A stretch of DNA of 64,000 nucleotides from Exiguobacterium sp. Helios (GTDB lineage Bacteria > Bacillota > Bacilli > Exiguobacteriales > Exiguobacteriaceae). The translations under genes were made by a program, and so were the position numbers. The notes below the pieces were generated by a model. That model was not told the origin of the DNA, did no database searches, and saw only the letters and a list, made by a program, of their open reading frames with translations. This document shows positions 17,148 through 26,416 of the stretch, in pieces; the first letter of the stretch is position 1, and the number at the start of each line of letters is the position of its first letter. The DNA lies in NCBI RefSeq assembly GCF_014524545.1, contig NZ_CP053557.1:2939501-3003500 (forward strand), written 5' to 3'.

Positions 17148-19782
17148 AGTAAAGAGCCGGAATTTGTTCTGCGGGCATCGGGCGACCAAAGTAATAACCT
17201 TGCATCCGCGAGCATTCCAACCAATTTAGAACGTTGACCTGCTCGAGCGTCTCGACACCTTCCGCGATGACCTCAAGATCGAGTGACTTCGCTAAATGGA
17301 TGATGGATGAAATCATCGAGTAGCCGGTCGTCGCCGCTTGGATTTTTTCGACGAACTCGCGGGGAATCTTCAATGTATCAATCGGGAAGTCCGCTAAACG
17401 GGATAAGGAAGAGTAGCCGGTTCCGAAGTCATCAATCGAAATCGTAAAGCCGAGTTCTTTTAAGCGATTCATCGTCACGACGGTTTCTTCGATATCTTCG
17501 ACAGCTGAGACTTCCGTGATTTCAAGATCGATACGCGTCGGATCAACACTTGTTTCCTCTACTAAACGAATCAAAGTCAGGACGAACGTCGGATGATGAA
17601 ACTGTTGCATCGAGACATTCAGTCCAACCTTCAATGTGACTCCTTCATCTTCCCACCGTTTTGCCTGTAAAAACCCTTCGCGTAACACCCATTCACCAAG
17701 CCGGATAATCATGCCGACTTCTTCCACCATCGGAATGAAATCGTTTGGTGCAATCATTCCGAGTTCCGGATGATTCCAACGGATCAGTCCTTCGACACCG
17801 ACCATCTTATACGTGACCGTATCGACTTGCGGCTGATAATGTAAAATCAATTGATTGGTTTCAATGGCAATCGGCAGCTCCGATTCGAGTCGCAAGCGGT
17901 AGGACGCTTTTTCGGCAATATCTTCAAAGAAGATGATGGATTTACCGCCACCCGATTTTGCCTGATACATCGCAAGATCGGCCTGCTTCAGCAACGTCAC
18001 GACGTGTTTTCCCGCTGTCCGCTGACATATGACGGCTCCGATACTTGGATTGGAAATCAATTCGATTCCTTCAATCGCATACGTTCGTTTTAAGTCATCG
18101 AGCAGACGGGCCGTTCGGCTTCTGCCCTGCTCATCCGACGTAACATCCCGCAAGATGACGGTAAACTCATCTCCGCCTTGACGGGCGACGATATCGTCCG
18201 GATTGACGGCTTCTTGCAGGCGCTCTGCCACTTGAATCAACAACTGATCGCCGACATGGTGACCGAACGAATCATTGACGAGTTTAAAGTCGTCGAGATC
18301 AATAAAACAGAGAATGATGGTTTCTTCCTTCCGCTCTTCTTCGACTAAATGGTGCAATACTTCTTCAAAGTAGGTCCGATTGATGACCCCGGTCAAATGA
18401 TCGTAATAAGCAAGCCGGCGGATTTTTAATTCATTTTCCCGGATGGTCGTGATATCCTGCCCAATCCCGTACATCCCGACGAATCGATCCCGGACGCGAA
18501 TCGGAATGTTGGTTACATTCAGCAAAACATCTGGACCGCCAGATTTTTGGAAAACAGTTTCAAATTGCTGTGCTGTCGCCTTGTCTGTCGATGTCTGTTG
18601 CCATGTCGTGAACTGCCGATACGTTTTGCCAATCAATTCCTCCGCATCCTGCTCCGTCAATTTTTCGAACGAAGGATTCGCGCTTTCAATACGTCCCTTC
18701 AAGTCAAGTGAATAGATGGCATCCGGATGGTAAGTAAACAAAGACTTATACCGTTCCTCACTCACTTCTAACTCGTCCGCTTTATGATGAATTTCTTCAA
18801 TTAATTCTTGGTGACTCAAAATCATTAGAATCTGGCGGACTAAAATCAGGAGAATCGTGATAGCGCAACCTATCATTAAGCCATTCATTGCTTCATTTTG
18901 GCGTGCATAAAAGGTCATCGTTGAAAATAAAAATATGACTAACAGATATGGTAAAAACATTTTCCCGATCGGTGCACGTCTTCGTCGCGTTGTTTCTTTC
19001 TGTTGCCTTTTTTGTACGGGATTATCCAAATGACCAGATATACTAATCGTCAGTAAACCAATGACAAACAATGGATCAATCAACCGGATGACATCCTCAC
19101 CGCTGACGGTCGTCACATAGACAAACGATGTATCTGCGCCGACCTGTAACAACAATCCGATGAACAAACACTGAAACATACGTCGTCGTTTTTGCCACTC
19201 GTGTTTCTCAAATAAATAATAGATACTGATCATACAAAATAACAGAACGATATCGCACATCGGGTAAGCAAAGGCCAGGACGAATTCCGCTTTCGAGGTG
19301 AACGGTTCGTCAAACAGCGGACGGATTAAGAAAAACCAACTGTAGGTAACAGCGACCGTCATAACGATGGCGATATCAAATATAAAGCTGACTAAACGAG
19401 CTTTTGTGACATGGCGTTGGATTGCGTGTAGAAAGGCCACTAAAAAGAAGACAGATTGCAACACGTAAAAAAGATCCGAGATACCGGGAAAGGGAACTTC
19501 GACTTGAAGAATATTCTCATACGTCCCCCACATCAATTCGGCAATCAGATAACTTCCTGTTCCGTATGCAAGGTAGAGAAAAAAATGTCCTTCTTGTTGG
19601 TCCGGTTCTCGTTGCGCCTGAACCAACAAACATGTCGCAAACGCGCAACCGAGTATGGAAAACAAGTTACTGCCCCAAGCTGACAACTCTGGCTGGTTTG
19701 CAAAAATAATCAGCCAAAGATAGTAAATTGTAATAAAGCAGACGATAACAGGCAGATAATAAGCTTTTTTTGAACGCACCAT
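17146..19782 (-). CDS. Membrane PAS-GGDEF-EAL cyclic-di-GMP enzyme
   Basis: A 878-aa bifunctional candidate. The first ~310 residues hold about nine transmembrane helices (MASE-like sensor), then a PAS domain (about 345-455, HPDAIYSLDLKGRI), a GGDEF domain with an intact RQGGDEF site and SFGHHVGDQLL, and an EAL domain with DDFGTGYSS, LKIPREF and AEGVE. The EAL triplet itself reads EGL (GVEGLIRW). The start is placed at ATG 19782; a longer frame to 19893 would begin inside the ribH terminator. Monocistronic. Confidence 0.88.
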   Translation of the reverse strand: MVRSKKAYYLPVIVCFITIYYLWLIIFANQPELSAWGSNLFSILGCAFATCLLVQAQREPDQQEGHFFLYLAYGTGSYLIAELMWGTYENILQVEVPFPGISDLFYVLQSVFFLVAFLHAIQRHVTKARLVSFIFDIAIVMTVAVTYSWFFLIRPLFDEPFTSKAEFVLAFAYPMCDIVLLFCMISIYYLFEKHEWQKRRRMFQCLFIGLLLQVGADTSFVYVTTVSGEDVIRLIDPLFVIGLLTISISGHLDNPVQKRQQKETTRRRRAPIGKMFLPYLLVIFLFSTMTFYARQNEAMNGLMIGCAITILLILVRQILMILSHQELIEEIHHKADELEVSEERYKSLFTYHPDAIYSLDLKGRIESANPSFEKLTEQDAEELIGKTYRQFTTWQQTSTDKATAQQFETVFQKSGGPDVLLNVTNIPIRVRDRFVGMYGIGQDITTIRENELKIRRLAYYDHLTGVINRTYFEEVLHHLVEEERKEETIILCFIDLDDFKLVNDSFGHHVGDQLLIQVAERLQEAVNPDDIVARQGGDEFTVILRDVTSDEQGRSRTARLLDDLKRTYAIEGIELISNPSIGAVICQRTAGKHVVTLLKQADLAMYQAKSGGGKSIIFFEDIAEKASYRLRLESELPIAIETNQLILHYQPQVDTVTYKMVGVEGLIRWNHPELGMIAPNDFIPMVEEVGMIIRLGEWVLREGFLQAKRWEDEGVTLKVGLNVSMQQFHHPTFVLTLIRLVEETSVDPTRIDLEITEVSAVEDIEETVVTMNRLKELGFTISIDDFGTGYSSLSRLADFPIDTLKIPREFVEKIQAATTGYSMISSIIHLAKSLDLEVIAEGVETLEQVNVLNWLECSRMQGYYFGRPMPAEQIPALY

Positions 19783-19853
19783 CTTCCTTTCCACCCTTCT
19801 GTAAAGAGTCTTTCCCTTATCATTAGGGATGGAGTTCGTAAAGTCCTGCCAGA

Positions 19854-19891
19854 ATAAAAAAAGAGACCTGTTCCATTCGGAAACAGGTCTC
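19854..19891 (-). terminator. Terminator of the riboflavin operon
   Basis: On the minus strand, GAGACCTGTTTCC / GGAACAGGTCTC hairpin followed by a run of seven or more T, directly after ribH. Confidence 0.88.
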
Positions 19892-19908
19892 AAGACTCAG
19901 TTATTTCA

Positions 19909-20367
19909 TTAAATAGTCCGTAACAGGTTCGCCATCTCGATTGCTGAGACCGCTGCTTCGTATCCTTTGTTCCCCGCTTTCGTTCCCGCCCGTTCGACCG
20001 CCTGTTCAATTGAGTCAGTCGTCAGGACACCGAAGATAATCGGCACCCCTGTTTCACGTGACGCGCCGGCGACACCTTTCGCGACTTCGTTGCAGACATA
20101 ATCGTAGTGTGATGTCGCACCGCGAATGACGGCACCGAGTGTGATGACAGCGTCATACTTTCCGCTTTTCGCAAGCTTTTCCGCGACGAGCGGAATCTCG
20201 AACGCTCCCGGAACCCATGCTGTATCGACAGCATCCGCAGCGACTCCGTGACGACGGAATGCATCGTTTGCTCCACCGACCAGTTTCGATGTGATCAATT
20301 CATTGAATCGTGCTGCGACGATTGCGACGCGTAGTCCTTCACCTGTTAAAAATCCTTCGAATACCAT
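19909..20367 (-). CDS. ribH: 6,7-dimethyl-8-ribityllumazine synthase
   Basis: Penultimate step of riboflavin synthesis: condenses the pyrimidine and 3,4-dihydroxy-2-butanone 4-phosphate. The 152-aa protein shows [26 protein letters not shown] and [12 protein letters not shown], the family motifs. ATG 20367 follows the ribBA stop by one base with AAGGAGG before it; the longer frame to 20460 is an artefact. Last gene of the operon. Confidence 0.96.
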   Translation of the reverse strand: MVFEGFLTGEGLRVAIVAARFNELITSKLVGGANDAFRRHGVAADAVDTAWVPGAFEIPLVAEKLAKSGKYDAVITLGAVIRGATSHYDYVCNEVAKGVAGASRETGVPIIFGVLTTDSIEQAVERAGTKAGNKGYEAAVSAIEMANLLRTI

Positions 20368-20368
20368 G

Positions 20369-21553
20369 TTATTGTCCTCCTTGGATATCGAGCAGATGCC
20401 CGAGTTTCGTTTGTTTGGTTTGCAGATACTGCTTGTTTTCCGGAACCGGGGCAATCTCAAGCGGAATCCGCTCGAGCACCGTAATACCGTTTTGTTCGAG
20501 TGCCTGTTGTTTTTCCGGATTATTCGTCATCAGCCGAATTTTCGTGACACCTAAATCGTGTAACATCGCGGCTGCGACTTTGTAATCCCGTAAATCAGTC
20601 GCATACCCGAGCGCGTGATTCGCTTCGACCGTATCGAGTCCCTGCTCCTGCAACTCATAGGCTTTCAGTTTCGCCATCAAGCCGATACCGCGCCCTTCCT
20701 GGCGCAGGTAGAGTACCGCTCCGCCTTCATGTCCGATGCGTGCCAGTGCTGCGTCAAGTTGCGGACCGCAATCACAGCGTTTTGATCCGAAGACGTCTCC
20801 CGTCAGACATTCCGAATGCAGCCGGACGAGCATTCCGTCTTCCGGCTCTCCCGACAGGACGGTCACGTGTTCTTTTTGATCAGGCGTCGTATAGCCGAGT
20901 ATCCGAAACGCGCCGTGCGCGGCCGGAAGCAGGACGTCCGCTTCGCGCCGGACGGGGCGTTCGAGATACGTGACGAGGGCATCGATTGTAATCATCTTCA
21001 GCCCGTGGACTTCTTTATACGTCAGCAAATCATCCACGCGCGCCATCGTCCCGTCCTCTAAGATGATTTCACAAATGACAGCTGCTTCAGCACTTCCGGC
21101 AAGCCGTGCCAAATCCACACCGGCCTCCGTATGTCCACGCCGTTCCCGGACACCGCCCTCTTTCGCAATCAAGGGGAAAATATGACCGGGACGCTTAAAT
21201 TGTTTCGCCTCATCCGTCAGCATCCGTTGAATCGTCAACGCACGTTCCGCGGCACTGATGCCGGTCTTCGCTTCTTCATGATCGATGCTGATCGTAAACG
21301 CCGTCCCGTGCGGATCGGTATTGTGATCTGTCATCGGATTCAGCTCAAGGCGTTCTGCAAGTTGCGGGCTGACCGGAACACAGACGAGTCCTTTCCCGTA
21401 CGTGATCATGAAGTTGATTTGTTCGGGTGTCGCATGTTCCGCGAGGAGAATCAGGTCCCCCTCATTTTCCCGGTTTTCATCATCACAGACGATGATCGGA
21501 CGTCCGTGTTTTAATTCTTCAATCGCTTCTTCTACGAGATCAAATCCGTTCAT
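20369..21553 (-). CDS. ribBA: Bifunctional 3,4-dihydroxy-2-butanone-4-phosphate synthase / GTP cyclohydrolase II
   Basis: Makes both precursors of lumazine, from ribulose-5-phosphate and from GTP. The N-terminal ~200 residues carry the DHBP synthase motif [11 protein letters not shown]; the C-terminal half is GTP cyclohydrolase II with zinc ligands in [18 protein letters not shown] and the RQEGRGIGL loop. 394 aa, the usual size of the fused enzyme. ATG 21553 has AGGAGG 9 nt upstream and overlaps the end of ribE. Confidence 0.96.
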   Translation of the reverse strand: MNGFDLVEEAIEELKHGRPIIVCDDENRENEGDLILLAEHATPEQINFMITYGKGLVCVPVSPQLAERLELNPMTDHNTDPHGTAFTISIDHEEAKTGISAAERALTIQRMLTDEAKQFKRPGHIFPLIAKEGGVRERRGHTEAGVDLARLAGSAEAAVICEIILEDGTMARVDDLLTYKEVHGLKMITIDALVTYLERPVRREADVLLPAAHGAFRILGYTTPDQKEHVTVLSGEPEDGMLVRLHSECLTGDVFGSKRCDCGPQLDAALARIGHEGGAVLYLRQEGRGIGLMAKLKAYELQEQGLDTVEANHALGYATDLRDYKVAAAMLHDLGVTKIRLMTNNPEKQQALEQNGITVLERIPLEIAPVPENKQYLQTKQTKLGHLLDIQGGQ

Positions 21554-22179
21554 CCTGCTCCGCCTCCTAAAAATGCCGACCAATCCGTTTTTTGTTCCTG
21601 CTGTGTAAAGTGATACAAATGTTTTGCCATCAAATCACACTCGATATTGACGAGTGCCCCGCTTTGCAACCGGTCGAACGTCGTCAACTGTCGGGAGTGC
21701 GGAATCAATGAGATGATTAAACTGTTCGGTTCCACGTGTTGGACCGTCAAGCTCGTTCCGTTGATCGCAATCGAGCCTTTCGGAATACAGTATTTACTCC
21801 ACTCCCCGGTCTCGAACCGGTATTCCATCGCTTCACCGTCCGGTCGACGGCTTAAGAACCGGGCTGTTCCGTCAATGTGTCCGCTGACGAAATGACCGCC
21901 AAACCGTCCGTTCGCCGGCATCGCCCGTTCGAGCTGAACCGGTGTGCCGACCCGCAACGTCTGAAGGGACGTTGCCCGAATCGTTTCGTGAACGGCGTCC
22001 GCCGTGAACCCGGTCGCCGTCATCGCCGTGACCGTTAAACAAATCCCGTCGACGGCGATGCTGTCGCCGATCTTCGTTTCTTCAAGAACATGCCGCGCCT
22101 CGATTTCGAGCGCTAAACCGTTCGGGCGCGGAACTTTTCGTTTAATCGTCCCGACTTCTTCAATCAATCCCGTGAACAT
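21550..22179 (-). CDS. ribE: Riboflavin synthase, alpha subunit
   Basis: Dismutates two lumazines to riboflavin. The 209-aa protein is a tandem of two lumazine-binding domains: the first starts [11 protein letters not shown] and contains [10 protein letters not shown], the second contains VSGHIDGTA and [10 protein letters not shown]. It overlaps ribD upstream by 16 nt and ribBA downstream by 4 nt. Confidence 0.95.
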   Translation of the reverse strand: MFTGLIEEVGTIKRKVPRPNGLALEIEARHVLEETKIGDSIAVDGICLTVTAMTATGFTADAVHETIRATSLQTLRVGTPVQLERAMPANGRFGGHFVSGHIDGTARFLSRRPDGEAMEYRFETGEWSKYCIPKGSIAINGTSLTVQHVEPNSLIISLIPHSRQLTTFDRLQSGALVNIECDLMAKHLYHFTQQEQKTDWSAFLGGGAG

Positions 22180-23210
22180 AAGCCGTCTCCTTTCCGCGTA
22201 TAACGCAGATGGACATCCTGTCCGATTTGCGCGACGTCGGTTAAATCGAACCGGTCTTCAATCTCGATTGTGCTTGTCAATCCGGTCGTCCCTTGTAAGA
22301 CGGACGGGGCTTGATAGATTTCAAGACGATCGACAAGGTCTGCTTCTAAAAATGACGACTGAATCGTTGGTCCGCCTTCAATCAACAAACTGCGGATCCC
22401 CTGGTCGTACAATATGTCTAAAATCTGATTCGGTGTCGTATACGTGCCGACGAGAACCGTGACGTTCGATTGAATTGAGACACGCGGTTGTTCCGTCAGC
22501 CAGTATGTCGGATTCAAACCGTCCCGAAAGACTTGGGCGCTTTCCGTCAAACGTCCACGACGGTCGACGACGACCCGAATCGGTTCAGGTCCGGCTTCCG
22601 TGCGTAACGTCAATGCGGGATCATCGATTAAAATCGTCTCACTCCCGACTAAGATGGCGTCATGTGTTGCCCGCAGCTCACGTCCTGCCGCCCGGGCTGC
22701 ATCTGATGTAATCAGGCGTTGCTCACCTGTCGTGACGACACCGTTTAAACTTTGGGCGACTTTGACGGTGACGACCGGTCGTTTCCGCTCGAGACTTTGC
22801 CAAAACGGTGTATAAAATCGAACCGCTTCGTCTTCGAGTAATCCGGTTTCGACCGTCAGTCCGGCTTCACGCAGACGCGTAATACCTTGTCCGGCGACGA
22901 TTGCATGCCGATCTTCCGTTGCGACGAACACCCGCTTGATGCCGGCGGCTAAAATCGCCTCCGTACAGGGCGGTGTCTTTCCATGATGGTTACACGGTTC
23001 GAGTGTGACATAGAGATCCGCACCACGCGCCGCTTCTCCTGCCATGTTTAATGCTTCGACTTCCGCATGCGGACCACCCGCAAACCGGTGGGCACCGAAG
23101 CCGATCACTTTTCCATGTTTCGTAATGACACAACCGACACTCGGATTTGGACTCGTTTGTCCGTCCAGCATCCGTGCCAACTGCATCGCCTGGTGCATTC
23201 GATTATTCAT
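22164..23210 (-). CDS. ribD: Bifunctional pyrimidine deaminase / reductase
   Basis: Second and third steps of riboflavin synthesis. Residues 1-145 form a zinc deaminase domain (HAEVEAL and PCNHHGKTPPC give the zinc ligands); residues 150-348 form the reductase domain (LLIEGGPTIQSSF). ATG 23210 has GAAAGGAG upstream; the frame reaching 23411 runs through the leader. First gene of the riboswitch-controlled rib operon. Confidence 0.95.
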   Translation of the reverse strand: MNNRMHQAMQLARMLDGQTSPNPSVGCVITKHGKVIGFGAHRFAGGPHAEVEALNMAGEAARGADLYVTLEPCNHHGKTPPCTEAILAAGIKRVFVATEDRHAIVAGQGITRLREAGLTVETGLLEDEAVRFYTPFWQSLERKRPVVTVKVAQSLNGVVTTGEQRLITSDAARAAGRELRATHDAILVGSETILIDDPALTLRTEAGPEPIRVVVDRRGRLTESAQVFRDGLNPTYWLTEQPRVSIQSNVTVLVGTYTTPNQILDILYDQGIRSLLIEGGPTIQSSFLEADLVDRLEIYQAPSVLQGTTGLTSTIEIEDRFDLTDVAQIGQDVHLRYTRKGDGLCSRD

Positions 23211-23225
23211 ATTTCCGCTCCTTTC

Positions 23226-23259
23226 AAAAGAAAAGACGCCGCTGCATTTGCAGGGCGTC
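23226..23259 (-). terminator. Attenuator terminator between FMN riboswitch and ribD
   Basis: On the minus strand GACGCC...GGCGTC hairpin (with TGCA in the stem) followed by a T-rich tract, 16 nt before ribD. This position implies control by premature termination. Confidence 0.82.
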
Positions 23260-23370
23260 ATGATTGAAGGATCACGAAAGAAACGTCTTGTTTTCTGTTC
23301 AAAAGCATACAGAAATAGACCTTTTCCCGAACATATTTTTTCAGAAAATGGTTTCAAGCACATTTTTTCG

Positions 23371-23510
23371 TTCTTCTCCCATCCGGACTTTACCGTCGGC
23401 CCTGGAATCACACCAAGTCAGCCACAATGCGTACATTGTGGGTCGCGGGCTCGTCGATTCGAAAATCATCGCATTACCGCCGGTTGGGATTTTCACCCTA
23501 CCCCGAAGAA
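23371..23510 (-). ncRNA. FMN riboswitch (RFN element)
   Basis: Reading the minus strand, the conserved blocks GGGGTAGGGTGAAAATCCC, ACCGGCGGTAAT, GAGCCCGCGA, TGATTCCAGGGCCGACGGT and AGTCCGGATGGGAGAAG occur in order. It lies upstream of ribD and represses the rib operon when FMN is abundant. The 462-bp gap 23211-23672 is filled by this element, its terminator, a promoter (TTGTAT-17-TAGTCT at 23535-23563) and the terminator of the neighbouring operon. Confidence 0.95.
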
Positions 23511-23534
23511 CTGGTTATTCAGTTGTACAGGTCA

Positions 23535-23563
23535 AGACTAGCACAGGTTATTTTAAAATACAA
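23535..23563 (-). promoter_or_regulatory. Promoter of the riboflavin operon
   Basis: Minus strand TTGTAT, 17-bp spacer, TAGTCT, about 25 bp before the riboswitch. Confidence 0.55.
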
Positions 23564-23593
23564 AAGAGAATTTATTTTCTTTTTTCCGGTTCA

Positions 23594-23660
23594 ACAAAAA
23601 AAGTATGGTTTGGCCCGCCCGGTCGTCTTGATGACATCCGGTCGGACCAACACATACTTC
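23594..23660 (-). terminator. Terminator of the metNIQ-amidohydrolase operon
   Basis: Minus strand stem AGTATG...CATACT, extended by TTGG/CCAA and GACCGG/CCGG, followed by seven T, just after the amidohydrolase stop. Confidence 0.8.
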
Positions 23661-23672
23661 TGTCTTTCGCTG

Positions 23673-24884
23673 TTACATCAAGTAACCGTTTTTCCGGTCG
23701 TGGAACTCCTGTTTGACCGTCCCGAGTAACGAGTCATCCGTCAGCAGACGGAACGCCGTCCGGGCCAGGATTTTCGCTCCCGTGATCAAGGCTTCGTCGC
23801 CTTGTTCCGATTTCGTCGCCTCCCGGAAACTTTCCGTATGGGCAACTAAGTCGTCTGCTCCAATCTTGATGTACGGATGGATCGTCGGCAGGACCTGGCT
23901 GATGTTGCCGGCGTCGGTCGAACCGAGACCCTGCCGTTCATCGGTCTTGACGTCTTCCCCAAGCGCCGTCGCTTCTTCCCGGAAAATCTCGTCAAACGTC
24001 CGGTTGAACAACAGGTTATCGACTTCGTTTTGGAAGGCGATGATCTCAAGCGTCGCTCCGGTCGCAAGGGCTGCCCCTTCGGCAACGGCTTTGACTTTTG
24101 CCGTCACCGCATTCAGCCGTTCGCGTGTCGTCGCCCGGATGAAGAAGCGGGCTTTGGCATACTCCGGAATGATGTTCGGCGCATCTCCACCATCGGTAAT
24201 GATTCCGTGAATCCGGATGTCACTCGGCAACTGTTGCCGTAACGCATTGATTCCGTTAAACAACTGAATGACGGCATCCAGGGCATTGATCCCTTCTTCC
24301 GGCGAAGCTGCCGCATGGGCCGGTTTACCGGTAAAGGCAAAATCGAGCGGATCAACGGCGAGCGAAGAACCGGTAATCCGGGTCTGTCCGGACGGATGGA
24401 CCATTAAGGCCGCATCGATGCCCGTCAGCAGATTGTGTTTGACGAAACTCCCTTTCGCACTCCCGTTTGGTCCGCCTTCTTCCGCCGGTGTCCCGAGGAC
24501 GACGACACTGCCGCCGACTTCATCCAGAACTTGACTGACGGCAATCGCTGCTGCGACACTTGTCGTGCCGATGATGTTGTGTCCGCATGCGTGACCGATT
24601 CCCGGCAAGGCATCATATTCAGCTAGAAAAGCGATCGTTGCTCCCGGTTTATCCGAGACCTTCCGGGCGAGAAACGCTGTCTCGTGTCCGGCCACACCAA
24701 GTTCGACTGTAAACCCTTCGGCTGTCAGGCGTTCCGCATGATGACGCGACGCAAAATATTCTTCATTGCCGATTTCCGGTGTCGCATGAATCCGATGGCT
24801 CGTCTCAAGATACGACTCCCGTTTTTGCTCAATATCCTGTTCAATCGTTTGTGTCAGGTTTTGCCGTCTCGTCTGAATTGTCAT
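23673..24884 (-). CDS. M20-family amidohydrolase (AbgB/AmhX-like)
   Basis: A 403-aa metallo-amidohydrolase that removes an acyl or aminoacyl group from a small molecule. Metal site signatures are LAEYDALPGIGHACGHN (around 85-101) and GTPAEEGG; a dimerisation domain follows in the middle. Best overall fit is the p-aminobenzoyl-glutamate hydrolase/aminoacylase group. ATG 24884 is 10 nt after AAGGAG; a GTG at 24893 is too close. It ends the metNIQ operon, so a role in freeing methionine or a derivative from an imported N-acyl or peptide form is plausible but unproven. Confidence 0.85.
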   Translation of the reverse strand: MTIQTRRQNLTQTIEQDIEQKRESYLETSHRIHATPEIGNEEYFASRHHAERLTAEGFTVELGVAGHETAFLARKVSDKPGATIAFLAEYDALPGIGHACGHNIIGTTSVAAAIAVSQVLDEVGGSVVVLGTPAEEGGPNGSAKGSFVKHNLLTGIDAALMVHPSGQTRITGSSLAVDPLDFAFTGKPAHAAASPEEGINALDAVIQLFNGINALRQQLPSDIRIHGIITDGGDAPNIIPEYAKARFFIRATTRERLNAVTAKVKAVAEGAALATGATLEIIAFQNEVDNLLFNRTFDEIFREEATALGEDVKTDERQGLGSTDAGNISQVLPTIHPYIKIGADDLVAHTESFREATKSEQGDEALITGAKILARTAFRLLTDDSLLGTVKQEFHDRKNGYLM

Positions 24885-24910
24885 TTGGGTCACGCTCCTT
24901 TTGGTTTTTG

Positions 24911-25735
24911 TTATTCGCCAATCTCGCTAAGTGGGACGAACGTCGGAATCGTGCTTCCTTTGTACTCTTTTTTGATGAAGGCAGCGACATCGTCCTGCTG
25001 GTAAAGGGAAGCGATTTTTTTCAACGTCTTTTTGTCTTTGTCTTCTGTCCGGGTCGCGATGATGTTGATGTACGGTTTCGCCGTCTCGTTTTCATGGAGA
25101 ATCGAATCTTTGATCGGATTAAAGCCGGCATCGACAGCGATTCCGTTATTGATGATTGAGGCGGAGACATCCGGTAGGACGCGTGGTGTCTGTCCGGCGA
25201 CGACCGGGACAATCTTCAGTTTTTTCGGATTCTCGACGATCTTATCGACGGATCCGTTGCCGTCAAAGTCGTCCGGCAGCTTGATCAGGCCTGCTTCCTG
25301 CAACAGGAGCAATGCCCGCCCCATGTTCGTCGCTTCATTCGGGACGGCAATCTTTCCACCGACCGGAATGTCTTTGACGTCCTTGATCTTATCCGAATAA
25401 ATTCCCATCGGCGCGATGACCGTAGTCGCAATCGGCGACAGTTTTAACTTATGTTCTTTTTTGAAGGCGTTAAAGTAAGAGACGGTCTGGAAGGAGTTCG
25501 CATCAATCTCTCCTTCCGCGAGTGCGAGATTCGGTTGAACATAGTCGGAGAACTTAACGAGCTCAATCGTGATGCCTTCTTTCTTCGCTTTTTTCGCGAC
25601 GTATTCCCAAACTTGGGTGTCAGAACCGCTGACGCCAAGTTTCACCGTCTTTTGATCTTCTTCTCCGGAAGCGGCACATCCCGCAAACAATACCGTCGTC
25701 AATGCTGCACCAATCGCTAATCCTTTTTTCATCAT
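24911..25735 (-). CDS. metQ: Methionine ABC transporter substrate-binding lipoprotein
   Basis: Captures methionine at the outer face of the membrane. 274 aa with signal peptide and lipobox FAGC (Cys near 20), then the NlpA/MetQ fold: VKLGVSGSDTQVWEYV, LALAEGEIDANSFQTVSYFN, VPNEATNMGRALLLLQEAGLI. It lies between metI and the amidohydrolase gene. Confidence 0.94.
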   Translation of the reverse strand: MMKKGLAIGAALTTVLFAGCAASGEEDQKTVKLGVSGSDTQVWEYVAKKAKKEGITIELVKFSDYVQPNLALAEGEIDANSFQTVSYFNAFKKEHKLKLSPIATTVIAPMGIYSDKIKDVKDIPVGGKIAVPNEATNMGRALLLLQEAGLIKLPDDFDGNGSVDKIVENPKKLKIVPVVAGQTPRVLPDVSASIINNGIAVDAGFNPIKDSILHENETAKPYINIIATRTEDKDKKTLKKIASLYQQDDVAAFIKKEYKGSTIPTFVPLSEIGE

Positions 25736-25765
25736 CCATCTCTCCCTTATCTGTTCTATGTTTTT

Positions 25766-26416
25766 TTAGTGTCTCCGAATTTTTCGTGCCAACAGGTTGC
25801 CTGTTGTCTGTAACCCTTGAACCAAAATGACGAGAATCCCGACCGTGATGATCATGACGGTCGTATCAAACCGTTGATAGCCGTACGTGATCGCCAAGTC
25901 ACCCAGTCCCCCGCCGCCGATTGCCCCGGCCATTGCCGATGCCCCGATCAAGCCGATTGTCGCAATCGTCAGGTTCAGGACAAGCGAGCTGAGGGCTTCC
26001 GGCAAGAGGAAACGGAAAATCGTCTGCAGCGGTGTCGCCCCCATCGCTTCTGCCGCCTCCAAGACACCGGTGTCGACTTCGAGCAATGAACTTTCAATCA
26101 GGCGGGCGATGTACGGTGCCGCATAAAAGACGAGCGGAACGATCGCTGCCTGCGTCCCGATCGACGATCCGACAATCAAGCGGGTCAACGGAATGATCGC
26201 GACGAGCAAAATAATGAACGGAACGGACCGGAAGATGTTGACAATACTGCTTAAGACATTGAAGAAGGGGATTTGTTCGAGCAATGCTCCTTTTCGTGTC
26301 ACGACAAGCAGGATGCCGAGCGGTAAACCAATCAATGTCGAAAAGAGTAACGACAGTCCGACCATCGTCATCGTTTGCAAAAAAGCGGTCCAAATATCCG
26401 TATAGTTAACCAGCAT
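25766..26416 (-). CDS. metI: Methionine ABC transporter permease
   Basis: 216-aa membrane subunit with five or six helices and the EAA loop (EAAEAMGATPLQTIFRFLLPEA) that docks on MetN. ATG 26416 has GGAGGTG 8 nt upstream and overlaps the metN stop by 11 nt; the longer frame to 26491 lies inside metN. Confidence 0.94.
   Translation of the reverse strand: MLVNYTDIWTAFLQTMTMVGLSLLFSTLIGLPLGILLVVTRKGALLEQIPFFNVLSSIVNIFRSVPFIILLVAIIPLTRLIVGSSIGTQAAIVPLVFYAAPYIARLIESSLLEVDTGVLEAAEAMGATPLQTIFRFLLPEALSSLVLNLTIATIGLIGASAMAGAIGGGGLGDLAITYGYQRFDTTVMIITVGILVILVQGLQTTGNLLARKIRRH

Noticed and set aside
19783-19893. N-terminal extension of the membrane GGDEF-EAL protein
   Set aside because: The extended start lies inside the ribH terminator and has no ribosome site; ATG 19782 is better.
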